Source of the DNA: CAIXPS01 sp034430115
GTDB lineage: Bacteria; Chloroflexota; Anaerolineae; J036; Brachytrichaceae
Assembly: GCA_034430115.1 (NCBI GenBank)
Contig: DAOUFG010000013.1
Location: forward strand, 1 to 48,601
Direction of reading: 5' to 3'
DNA length: 48,601 nucleotides
A program made the position numbers and the translations under genes. Numbering within the stretch: the first letter of the stretch is position 1; every line of letters begins with the position of its first letter. Of the stretch, positions 23,499 to 33,300 are shown piece after piece. The notes below the pieces were generated by a model, which was given only the letters and a program-made list of their open reading frames with translations, was not told where the DNA came from and did no database searches.

Positions 23499-24428
23499 TC
23501 AGCGGCTGCCCGCCACAATCTGATCGATGCGCCACACATCGCCTTCCTTGATTAATGTCAGATCCCGCAGGCTGTCTCCCGACTCATACATTAAAGTGGC
23601 CTGGATTAATACGCTATTGTCCGTTTTGCTCAGCAGAACCACTTCAAATGAGTTATAGCCGGGTTGAATGCCCAGGCCGGTCGGGAGGGCCCAGTTATTG
23701 GCGATGTCTTCTTGCAGACGTTGGCTTAGATAAGTAAGGCTGCTTGTGCCGGATGGGTCACGCAGCAGCGAATAGAGAAAATCCACCGAGGTCTTCAGCG
23801 AGTCAGATATCATGGGCGAGCTGGCATCCACAACAGGGGCGGAAGTTCCTGTGAGCGCCTGATCGGTTGCATACAATCGCGTCGCATCAAGGTTAAGATC
23901 GGGGTCATTCTCCTCCACTCGCGGCGCGCTGGACACAGTGACCATAGGCGTGCGGACGGGTGTCGAAGTCAAGCTGGCAAGCGCTGTCAGGGCGCTAGCC
24001 GATGAAGAAATTTCCTGGAAATCGGCGCTGGCCTGCACCTGCCCCTCCAGCGTAACGGCGCTGAAGGTAAGGACATCATCGTCCATGGGTGAACCGTCGG
24101 GCCAAATATCAGGCAGGATGTAGCGCAACGAAAAATCGCCGGACTCACTCACATCCACTTCGCCGATATACGTGACGTGTTGCGGCTCATCCTGAGGGCT
24201 CAGCCCAATGCGTACACGCATTCGCTCCGGGAAACCATTTCCTTCTACAACGATTTGAGTGCTCGGCACGCCGGCCGACGGATTCAGCGATAGTTGCGGC
24301 TTTGCCGCCGCGGGAGAGGCGTCTATGCCGGACGTTACTTGTATTCCTGCACCACATGATGTGATCAAAAGACCTGTCACGATCACACTTGCCCAGAATG
24401 TCAGATCTATCAGTCCGTAATGCTTCAT
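23499..24428 (-). CDS. Putative lipoprotein with an IPT/TIG-like domain
   Basis: I start at ATG 24428, which has ggag eight bases upstream, so the product is 309 aa; the longer frame starts before that site. The N-terminus is a lipoprotein signal with the lipobox LITSC (Cys25). Residues about 45-140 read as an immunoglobulin-like IPT/TIG domain (LNPSAGVPSTQIVVEGNGFP). A Thr/Ser-rich linker follows, and the C-terminal 130 residues (VDFLYSLLRDPS onwards, ending VWRIDQIVAGSR) resemble the NTF2-like/DUF4878 type of secreted domain. It would sit outside the membrane. Its partners are unknown. The gene is divergent from the receiver genes. Confidence 0.78.
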   Translation of the reverse strand: MKHYGLIDLTFWASVIVTGLLITSCGAGIQVTSGIDASPAAAKPQLSLNPSAGVPSTQIVVEGNGFPERMRVRIGLSPQDEPQHVTYIGEVDVSESGDFSLRYILPDIWPDGSPMDDDVLTFSAVTLEGQVQASADFQEISSSASALTALASLTSTPVRTPMVTVSSAPRVEENDPDLNLDATRLYATDQALTGTSAPVVDASSPMISDSLKTSVDFLYSLLRDPSGTSSLTYLSQRLQEDIANNWALPTGLGIQPGYNSFEVVLLSKTDNSVLIQATLMYESGDSLRDLTLIKEGDVWRIDQIVAGSR

Positions 24429-24567
24429 TCGCGGGTCTCCTGTCCACACACGGGTAGACGAGGATAAAACGCTTTGGTTGCTGCTCTCAAGCAAATCACA
24501 CACACCATTCTATTGCATTCTAACCAGGGCATCATAACCCCAAACCAAAGAAACCGTCGTAAGCCTG

Positions 24568-24573
24568 TACAAT
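24568..24573 (+). promoter_or_regulatory. TACAAT -10 box before the receiver gene
   Basis: tacaat in cctgtacaatgacgc lies about 143 bases before ATG 24716. It matches other TACAAT boxes in this window. No good -35 is seen. Confidence 0.35.
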
Positions 24574-24715
24574 GACGCAACTAACGCGACAGCTTTAGCA
24601 CGACATGATAGATAATGAAGTTGATTTTATGCTGCCTGGCACGTTGTCCACACTATCCATACGCGTTTGTGGCCAGACGCGTGCTCGACCTGACCTTGTT
24701 GAAAGGGGAGTTGCT

Positions 24716-25105
24716 ATGAAAGTATTAATTGTGGATGATGAGGCAAATATCCGGAAGTTCGCCGCCGCGAATCTATCCCGGCGCGGTTACAGTGTCGTCG
24801 AAGCTGGCGACGCAGAAGAAGGATTAAAGCGATTACGCAAGAGCTCCCCAACCTACGCCAATGCAAATGTGATGTTACTAGACATAAAACTCCCTGGTAT
24901 GAGCGGTTGGAATCTCCTGGAAGTCATGGCCAAAGAACCGGACGTAGCAAGCAACATACCTGTGGTCATTATGACGGCATCGGTGACTGATGCAAACATC
25001 AGCACAGCGCACTATCCAAATGTTGTGGAAGTGTTAGTCAAACCAGTAAGCACAGAACAATTAATCCGTGCTGTCCAAAATGCATCTACCAGAGTAATGA
25101 GTTAG
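24716..25105 (+). CDS. Single-domain response regulator (CheY-like receiver)
   Basis: 129 aa from ATG 24716, with aaaggggag upstream. It is a bare receiver: acidic pair Asp7-Asp8 in LIVDDEAN, the phospho-acceptor Asp56 in MLLDIKLPGMSG, Thr88, and Lys109 in LVKP are all present, so it should be phosphorylated. With no output domain it would act by protein contact, for example as a phosphate relay or diversion. The next gene is a full regulator ten bases on, so they share an operon. No histidine kinase is in the window. Confidence 0.92.
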   Translation: MKVLIVDDEANIRKFAAANLSRRGYSVVEAGDAEEGLKRLRKSSPTYANANVMLLDIKLPGMSGWNLLEVMAKEPDVASNIPVVIMTASVTDANISTAHYPNVVEVLVKPVSTEQLIRAVQNASTRVMS

Positions 25106-25115
25106 GAGATCGGAT

Positions 25116-25817
25116 ATGTGGAAGATATTGATCGTGGACGATGACGCACAAATACGCAAACTGGTCCGGGTCAATCTGGAAGGGCGCGGTTATCACGTGG
25201 ATGAGGCTGTGGATGGGGAGGATGCCATCGCACATTTTCAGGCAGCGACATATGACCTGATTATTCTCGACCTGGTCATGCCTGGCATGAGCGGAATCGA
25301 TGTGTGTTCCTGGGTACGTGAGCGCAGCGATGTCCCTGTCATTGTTCTTAGCGCGCATGACGACGAAGAACAAAAAGTCCATGCATTGGATGCCGGTGCT
25401 GATGACTTCGTCACCAAGCCATTTGGATATGAAGAATTGATGGCGCGCATCCGTGCCGTCCGCCGGCGCGTGCCGGCAAATGCCCCGCCAGCACAACCCA
25501 GTAACCAGATCACGATCAATGGATTGACGGTGGGGTTGGATACGCGGCGAGCCTTTGTGAATGGCTCCGAGATGCACCTGACGCGTACAGAATTCGCGCT
25601 TCTGGCGGAACTGGCACAAAATCTGGACGCCGTCATCACGCACGAAGAACTACTCGCCCGCGTGTGGGGCCCGGAATATCGCGAATCCAGCCACTATCTG
25701 CATGTATACCTGGGTCGCATTCGCCAAAAGCTTGGCTCAGAGCACAGCACTTTGCTAGAAACAGTTCCAGGCATTGGTTATATCCTGCACTCTTCAATGC
25801 CGGTTGATGCGAGATAA
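25116..25817 (+). CDS. OmpR/KdpE-like response regulator
   Basis: 233 aa. The receiver (1-120) has Asp8, Asp9, Asp52 (ILDLVMPGMSG) and Lys101 (VTKPF). The C-terminal winged helix (about 130-230) contains LTRTEFALLAELAQN, the recognition-helix region SSHYLHVYLGRIRQKL and GIGYIL. The SHYLHVYLGRIRQKL stretch and ALDAGADDFVTKPF resemble KdpE proteins, which control K+ uptake, but no kdp operon or sensor kinase is nearby, so the role is open. A perfect 14-bp terminator follows the gene. It is co-transcribed with the single-domain receiver. Confidence 0.9.
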   Translation: MWKILIVDDDAQIRKLVRVNLEGRGYHVDEAVDGEDAIAHFQAATYDLIILDLVMPGMSGIDVCSWVRERSDVPVIVLSAHDDEEQKVHALDAGADDFVTKPFGYEELMARIRAVRRRVPANAPPAQPSNQITINGLTVGLDTRRAFVNGSEMHLTRTEFALLAELAQNLDAVITHEELLARVWGPEYRESSHYLHVYLGRIRQKLGSEHSTLLETVPGIGYILHSSMPVDAR

Positions 25818-25862
25818 GGTCACGCACAACAGCGCATCAGTTAGCAGCCCGAATTTACATTA

Positions 25863-25900
25863 TGAGCGTGGAGGCGAAAGACCGCCTCCACGCTCATTTT
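25863..25900 (+). terminator. Intrinsic terminator after the response regulators
   Basis: tgagcgtggaggcg (25863-25876) pairs perfectly with cgcctccacgctca (25883-25896) around a 6-nt loop, and TTTT follows. It is one of the strongest terminators in the window. Confidence 0.9.
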
Positions 25901-26421
25901 ATGTAAGGCACCCTCCTCATTTCATCCGTTGTATACCGCAATCGAAAAGGAATGATCTCGTTTTTGGGACTTTTTTAGCATCAATTTGCTAGGATCAACT
26001 CTAACCGGCTACGGCATAAAGTAACGTAACCGAGTTATTTGAACCGTTCGTAATCGGCTTGCAGTTCTGGAGAACGCTATCGCTACGGAAGTGATGGCAC
26101 GTGGGGCCTAAAACAGAACAGAACTTACTTGGCGTTGGGGGTGAATCTCCGATTGGGTGAATGGCGGACACTCGATCTCCGTGTATAATAACGGGGACAG
26201 GGAGATAACCTCCAACGCAGTCTTTTTCAAGCTCAGCAATCACCTGCAAAACGACGTTTCTCGTTGCACTCCGTTTTACTTCGTTTGCTACATCCATTCC
26301 CTGTAATAGATGTAATGTGTAGTTCGCATGGCGAATTACTTCATGTTAAAAGCAGCCTCCAATGTTCACGTATCAGCATGGTCAGTTTTATTAACCATGA
26401 TAATTTTTAACATTAATACAT
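25901..26421. other. AT-richer intergenic region without a clear gene
   Basis: 520 bases lower in G/C than the flanks. It contains TATAAT at 26184-26189 without a fitting -35, an imperfect hairpin around gtagttcgc-atg-gcgaattac (26319-26339), and a T/A-rich stretch (26380-26421) leading straight into the stress-protein ATG. One weak minus-strand frame is listed separately. No known ncRNA is recognised. Confidence 0.5.
26001..26297 (-). CDS. Doubtful 98-aa hypothetical ORF
   Basis: An open frame of 98 aa in an otherwise empty region. The first 40 residues (MDVANEVKRSATRNVVLQVI onwards) look like a plausible amphipathic helix and strand, but the second half is low in hydrophobic order, the ribosome-binding site (aggga) is close and weak, and no homologue is recognised. 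It could be a decayed gene or chance. Confidence 0.2.
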   Translation of the reverse strand: MDVANEVKRSATRNVVLQVIAELEKDCVGGYLPVPVIIHGDRVSAIHPIGDSPPTPSKFCSVLGPTCHHFRSDSVLQNCKPITNGSNNSVTLLYAVAG

Positions 26422-27390
26422 ATGCTTCAGAATATCCTCGCTCCTTTAGATGGTTCGACACTTGCTGAGTGTGTTTTGCCACATGCAATTGCTCTGGCTA
26501 ACGCATTTGGGTCACAACTCACCTTTTTGCGTGTCGCCGATGAAACGCGATCATCTGGGTCTTCGCGCCCCATAGACCCACTCCGCTGGCAAATCGATAA
26601 ACGTGAAGCCGGCGCCTACCTGGAATCCATCCTTTCTCGCTACATGCACACCGGGCTAACAATACAGACAATCCTGCTGGAGGGAAACGCAGCCGAACGC
26701 ATTATTGAATTTGGTCAAGCTAATAACATAGACTTAATCGTGTTAAGCAGTCATGGCCAAAGCGGTTTAAGCGGCTGGAACATTAGCAGCGTCGCTCAGA
26801 AAATCATGCTGCGCCCCTTTAGTTCGACTTTGATTGTGCGGGCATATCAGGCATCACTTCCCAGCACCGAACAGCAACGCTACAATCGCATCCTCCTCCC
26901 ATTGGATGGATCGTTGCGTGCTGAATGCGTGTTACCTATCGCAACAACTTTGGCACAGCGATACAACGCGCATATCCTGGCTGTACACGTCGTCACTAAA
27001 CCAGAAATGCCTCGCCGAACGCATCTAAACGATGAGGACTTGCTTTTGTCAAGTCATATAGTGGAACGCAATGTTGAAGAAGGCACCCATTACTTGCAAC
27101 AACTTCGTGGATTAGTCGCTGCCGACATCGAAACCCGGCTGGTGCAATCAGACAGCGTCACCTCTGCACTGCATGAAATTGCAGGTCGTGAGGAGATTGA
27201 CCTCGTCATATTAAGCGCCCATGGTTACACAGGGCAAACTCATTGGCCCTATGGGAGCGTTGTGACCAATTTCGTTGCATATGGCATAGCGCCCGTCCTT
27301 ATCGTACAGGATGCCCGGCAGGAAACCATGGCACCGGGGCTAGAAGTAACAACCCGGCGACCAGAAGGCCGACCGGATGCTCAAATCTAA
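26422..27390 (+). CDS. Tandem universal stress protein (UspA x2)
   Basis: 322 aa, two Usp domains. Domain 1 (about 1-145) starts ILAPLDGSTLAECVLPHA and ends with SSHGQSGLSGWNISSVAQKI; domain 2 (about 150-300) repeats RILLPLDGSLRAECVLP and ends with SAHGYTGQTHWPYGSVV. The G-x2-G-x9-G(S/T) nucleotide loop is complete in neither copy: domain 1 keeps the first Gly and the Ser-rich part, and domain 2 the GS. Such proteins bind ATP or act as signalling adaptors. No Shine-Dalgarno site is visible before the ATG. It overlaps the next start by 14 bases, coupling it to the cyclic glucan synthase. Confidence 0.9.
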   Translation: MLQNILAPLDGSTLAECVLPHAIALANAFGSQLTFLRVADETRSSGSSRPIDPLRWQIDKREAGAYLESILSRYMHTGLTIQTILLEGNAAERIIEFGQANNIDLIVLSSHGQSGLSGWNISSVAQKIMLRPFSSTLIVRAYQASLPSTEQQRYNRILLPLDGSLRAECVLPIATTLAQRYNAHILAVHVVTKPEMPRRTHLNDEDLLLSSHIVERNVEEGTHYLQQLRGLVAADIETRLVQSDSVTSALHEIAGREEIDLVILSAHGYTGQTHWPYGSVVTNFVAYGIAPVLIVQDARQETMAPGLEVTTRRPEGRPDAQI

Positions 27391-30300
27391 TATTCCCCTT
27401 TCTGCTTCACATCAAAGTAACACCTATTCGGCGCTGGAACAGCAGGCCCGTGAAGCAGCTTCTGCGCATGCCGGGGTCTATTTTCGCGCACGCTCCGGGC
27501 CTGCGCACCCAACGCCTCTCTCTCAACAGGTTCAACAGGATCGAAACGTACTGCAAAAAGCGTATGTGCAATTCACCCAGGCTCCAAAGCAGGAGATCGC
27601 ACTTTCGTATGCGGCAGAATGGATCCTTGATAACTACTACGTCGTAGAACAAAGCATTCGCCAGATTCACGAGGACTTGCCTGCGGGCTACTATCATCAG
27701 TTACCCATGTTGGCCAAGGGGCCGCTTGCAAATCTGCCACGTATTTACGCCGTCGCGCTGCAACTAACTTCTCTCTCCGGCAACGCACTGGACAGCGAAC
27801 AAATCCAGCGTTTCATCAGCGTCTATCAGGATGTACAACCTCTGCTGATGAGCGAGTTGTGGGCATTACCGATCATGCTGCGCATCTCGCTACTGCACCG
27901 CCTGGCGGAATTGATCGCCCCCATCGCACAGCACGACAACAACCAACTAAAGCCCGGCCAACCACCAGATACGCCTGCGGATGGAATCGCCGTGGGCTAC
28001 TGCATCACCGGGCTGCGTTGGACCGCCGTCCAAGACTGGCTGGACTTCTTCGAAAGCGTCAGCCTGGTAGAACGCATCCTCGCTGAAGAGCCGGCCGGCA
28101 TTTACCCGCGTATGGATTTCGAAACGCGGAATGCCTATCGAAAAGTGATCGAGTCATTTTCGCGTGCGGCACAGGTGGACGAACAAGATGCGGCGCATAT
28201 GGCCGTGGAGCTGGCGTCACTGCATTGCAGCAACGGCAAGGCACATACGCGTTATGCGCACGTGGGATATTACCTGGTTGGCGAAGGCTATCATTTGCTG
28301 GAAGAGCGTTTTCACTATACGCCGTCGGCCCTAGAACGCACGAAGCGCTGGCTATTGCACCACTCGTCTTTCACTTATACCGCGCCCATCTTGCTCAGCA
28401 GCGCCGCGCTGCTGGTGCTTATCGCGCGCTTCAGCCTGGGTGCAGGAGCCTCCGTGTTGCAAACAGCGCTGGCAACGCTGCTCTCCGTAGTGCCGGTTCT
28501 CACGGCGGTCATCAGCCTGATGAACTGGGGTGTCACGCAACTCATTCCGCCTCGAAGGCTTCCTCGCATGGACTTCGAATCCGGCATACCGGCGGAATGT
28601 CGCACCATCATCGCGATTCCCATCTTGCTCCCCCAAGGGGATGAGTTGCGACGACTGGTGCAAGAGTTTGAATTGCACTATTTGCGCAATGGTGACCCAA
28701 ACCTGTCCTTCGTTCTGCTGAGCGACTTCTCCGATGCACGCCAGAAGGATATGCCGGACGATGCTGCGCTGCTGGAGCAGGCAGCCGAAGTCATCAAAGC
28801 GCTGAACGTGAAATATCAGAACCTGGGCCGCGAGCCCTTCTTCCTCTTGCATCGCGAACGACAGTGGAATCCAAGCGAGGGATGCTGGATGGGTTGGGAA
28901 CGCAAGCGCGGCAAGTTGGCTGAACTGAATAACCTCATTACCGGCGCTTCGAGGTCAACGTTTAGGGCTATTGTGGGTGATGTGAATGCGTTGAAAGGCG
29001 CGCGCTACGTCATCACGCTCGATGCAGATACCGTGGTGCCGCGCGACAATGCCGCGCAAATGGTAGCCACTATGGCCCACCCGCTCAATCAGGCCGAGTT
29101 CTCGCTCGATGGGAAACGGGTCATATCGGGCTACACCATCTTGCAGCCACGCACCGATATCCTCCCCGAGTCGGTGGACCTTTCGTGGTTTACCCGCATT
29201 TTCGCTGGTGACATTGGGCTAGACCCCTATACGCACGCCGTATCGGACGTATATCAGGATTTATTCGGCGAAGGTATCTATGTCGGCAAGGGCATCTACG
29301 ACGTGAGCGCCTTTCAGAAGAGCCTGAGCGGCCGCGTGCCCGAAAACACGTTGCTCAGTCACGACCTCTTCGAAGGCATTCATGGCCGCGCCGGACTGGT
29401 TACCGATATCACGCTATTGGAAGACTATCCACCTCACTATCCTGCCCACATCATGCGCCAGCATCGCTGGATGCGCGGTGACTGGCAACTTCTGCCCTGG
29501 CTATCGCCTTTCGTGCCACAAGAAAATGGCAACCGCCGCCCCAACATCCTTTCCTGGATCGACCGATGGAAAATCGTCGACAACCTGAGGCGTAGCCTGG
29601 TAGCGCCAACGTTACTGGCATTGCTGGTGCTCAGTTGGCTGTGGCTACCCGGAGACCCGCTCGTCTGGTCACTCGGCGCCGCGCTCAGCCTGGCAATGCC
29701 GGTGCTGACAGGGTTCATCTCATCGCTGTATAGCAGCGTCTTCAAACATGTGCCGGGCGCAGAATTCAATCTCAACTTAAAGCCCGTGGGATATGATCTC
29801 TTGCGCTGGCTACTGGCGCTGATCTTTTTACCCTATGAAACATTCGTGGCATTGGATGCAATCTTCACGACGTTAGCTCGCTTGCTGATTACACGCCATA
29901 AGCTATTGGAGTGGACAACTGCCGCTCACGCAGCTCGCCTCTTCGGAGACGGTATTACGCTCAGCATGCTCTACCGGCAAATGGCAATTGCCGTTGCATT
30001 CGTCCTGGTCATGCTGTCCACGGTAGCACTCATTGCACCGACAGCGCTACAAATCATGATTCCCTGGGGCATCGTTTGGCTGCTCTCGCCGGGGATCGCG
30101 TTTTGGATCAGCCGTCCAAATCACTTGCGAGCCGAAGCGCTTAATGCCGACGATAGGCAATGGCTACGTTGCCTGGCGCGGCGTACCTGGTATTACTTTG
30201 AGCGGCTTGTCGGCCCCGAAGATAACTGGCTTCCCCCGGATCACTTTCAAGAAGCGCCCCTGGGAACCATCGCCCATCACACGTCTCCGACTAATTTGGG

Positions 30301-33300
30301 GATGTTATTGCTCTCCACGTTAGCAGCCAGTGACCTGGGCTACTTGCGGCGGCTGGATATGATCGTGCGGCTCCAAGCCACGTTCGAAACAATGCACCGG
30401 CTGGAGCGCTATCGCGGCCATTTCATGAATTGGTATGACACACGCACGCTCGCCACGCTCCCACCCGCCTACGTATCCATGGTGGACAGTGGCAACCTGG
30501 CTGCATGTTTGCTTGCGCTCCGCCAGGGTTGCCTGAAAGTGCAAAGCGGGCTGGTGATGCGTTGGGAACGCTATGAAGGTCTGCTGGACTTGTTTGAATT
30601 ACTGCGCCAGACGATCAACAACGCGCCCAATGCCAACCGAGATGTGACGAAGAAGCTCAACCAACAGTTGCAACTGATGCGTGAGCGCATCCTGTCGGTC
30701 AACCGCCAGCCGGCCCTGTGGTATCGCACCCTGGACACGTTGATCGCGCAAGACAAGCCCGTACTGGACCACCTGCTCTTGCAATTCATCGATTCTGAAC
30801 CGGAAGGGAATACCCCCTCCGACGTCAGTATCCTGGGCGACTTGCAAGCATGGTCCGAACGCATCGTCTTCCACCTGGATGCCTGGCAAGACGAATGGGA
30901 TATGCTTGTCCCCTGGCAACGCGCTCTGATGCGCACGCCTGCGATCTTTGAACAGCCTGCGCTGAAGCCGGCCTGGCAACATGTGCTAGATACGTTGCCG
31001 CTTTCCGTATCTTTTGAAAACCTGGCCGGCACGTGCCAAAACGGGCGTGAAGCCGTCAGACAATTGCGTTCGTTGTTGATGCAAGAAAGCTCGCCGAGCC
31101 CAGGCGCGCGTGCCGCGATTGGATGGTGCGATGAGGTCATCAACGCTTTAGGCGTCGCCATCATCACCACCATGCACATGCTGGATGAGTACCGCAAACT
31201 GGCGGATGAAGCCGAGAACTTCGTCCAGGAAATGGACTTCGGCTTTCTCTTTAACGCGCAACGTGAAGTATTCCACATCGGCTACAACGTCACAAACAGC
31301 CACCTGGACCAGAATTACTATGACCTTCTATCATCGGAGGCGCGCATCGGCAGCCTGGTCGCCATTGCCAAGGGCGACGTGCCGGTCAGCCACTGGCTAC
31401 ACCTGGGTCGCCCGCTGACGCGCATCAACAATCAACAGGTGATGCTCTCGTGGAGCGGCACCATGTTCGAATATCTGATGCCCTCACTCCTGATGCGCAA
31501 CTATCCGGGCACGCTATTACATCAAACGTGCAACGCGGTAGTCAATGTGCAGATCGACTATGGGGCACGCCATCACGTGCCGTGGGGCATTTCCGAATCC
31601 GGCTACTACGCCTTCGATAGCAATCAGAATTATCAGTATCGCGCTTTCGGCGTGCCGGGGCTTGGCTATAAACGCGGACTGGCAGACGATTTGGTCATCG
31701 CGCCCTACGCGGCAGCGCTATCGCTCAGCATTCAACCCGCAGAGACCTTGCAGAACCTGCGCAACATGGCCGACTTGCATTTCCTTGGGCGCTATGGGTT
31801 CTATGACGCCATCGACTACACGCCCGCGCGGCTCCCCCCAGGGAACAAGAGTGCCATCGTCCAATCCTATCTTGCGCATCATCAGGGAATGAGCCTTCTG
31901 GCGCTGGACAATTACCTGCACTCATCGGTCATGATCGACCGGTTCCATGCCGACCCGCGCGTGGAGAGCGTGGAATTGCTGCTACAGGAAAAAATCCCCG
32001 TCAACGCGCCGCTGGAAACGCCACACACCGCCGAACAATCACAGGCGCCCTCATCACAGCCCATCACCATCAGTTCGTGGGATGTGCCGACGGAGGGCGA
32101 CTGGCCGCAGGTGCACGTGCTATCACACGGCGGGCTGAGCACCGTCCTGACTAGCGCCGGCGCCGGCTTCTGCCAATGGCAAGAGATGCAATTGACGCGT
32201 TGGAATGCCGACCCTACGCTTGAAAATAGTGGAACATGGGTCTACATCCAGGAGCGCCGCAACGGGCAATGGTCGCCATTTGATACATGGTCTGCCACAC
32301 ATCAACCCATCAGTACGCACGCCGAGGATGAACGGGCGTCCTTTCACGCCCATCAAGTGGCCTTCCAACGCAGCGATGACGGCATCGCCACGCAGACCGA
32401 AATCACGGTCGTTCCCGACGATAACGTGGAGATTCGCCGCATCACGCTTACGAACCACACCGATTCACCACGCCATCTGCGCCTCACTAGCTACGCAGAA
32501 GTTGTGCTGGCCCCCCAGGCCACGGATCAGCGCCACCCAGCCTTCAACAAGCTATTCATCGAGAGTGAGCGCCTGCCGGATCTGGATGCTCTGCTCTTCC
32601 ATCGCCGGCCACGTTCCGCCAATGAAAAACCGATCCACCTTCTTCACGACCTGGTGGCACCACCCGGGACGAGCCAGGCAATCGCATTCGAGACCAGCCG
32701 TGTACAGTTCATCGGTCGTGGACGCGATATGCGACATCCTATCGCGTTGGAGCGCCAAGCCGACTGGCTGAGCGGGACCACCGGTGCAACATTGGACCCA
32801 ATCATGGCGATCGGCGTCGAGGTGGATGTTCCACCTCATGAACAAGTCCAACTGGCTTACCTGACGATGGCCGGCAATTCTCGTGAAGACCTTATCCAAA
32901 GCGCCCGGCGCTTCAGGTCGTGGCCCTCCATCAACCAGGCATTCGATCAATCTCGCGCACAGGCCGACTTGGACCTGCGCCGGCGCGGGTATGGCACACC
33001 CGAACTCGCTCGCATCGAACAAGTGCTATCGAGCATGCTTTACCCGAATCTCGCCTGGCGCGCCGCGCCGGACATTCTGGCGACAAATAGTAAAGGCCAA
33101 AATGGCCTGTGGGCATTTGGAATTTCCGGGGATTACCCCATCCTGCTGGCACGCCTTCGATCCGAAGGCGCACCGATCATCGCCGAGTTATTACAGGCCC
33201 ATCACTACTGGCGAGATCGCGGCATCACGGTCAACCTGGTCTTCCTGAACGAACTTGACACAGGCTACGACCAATCACTGAGCAACTATCTATACCGCGT

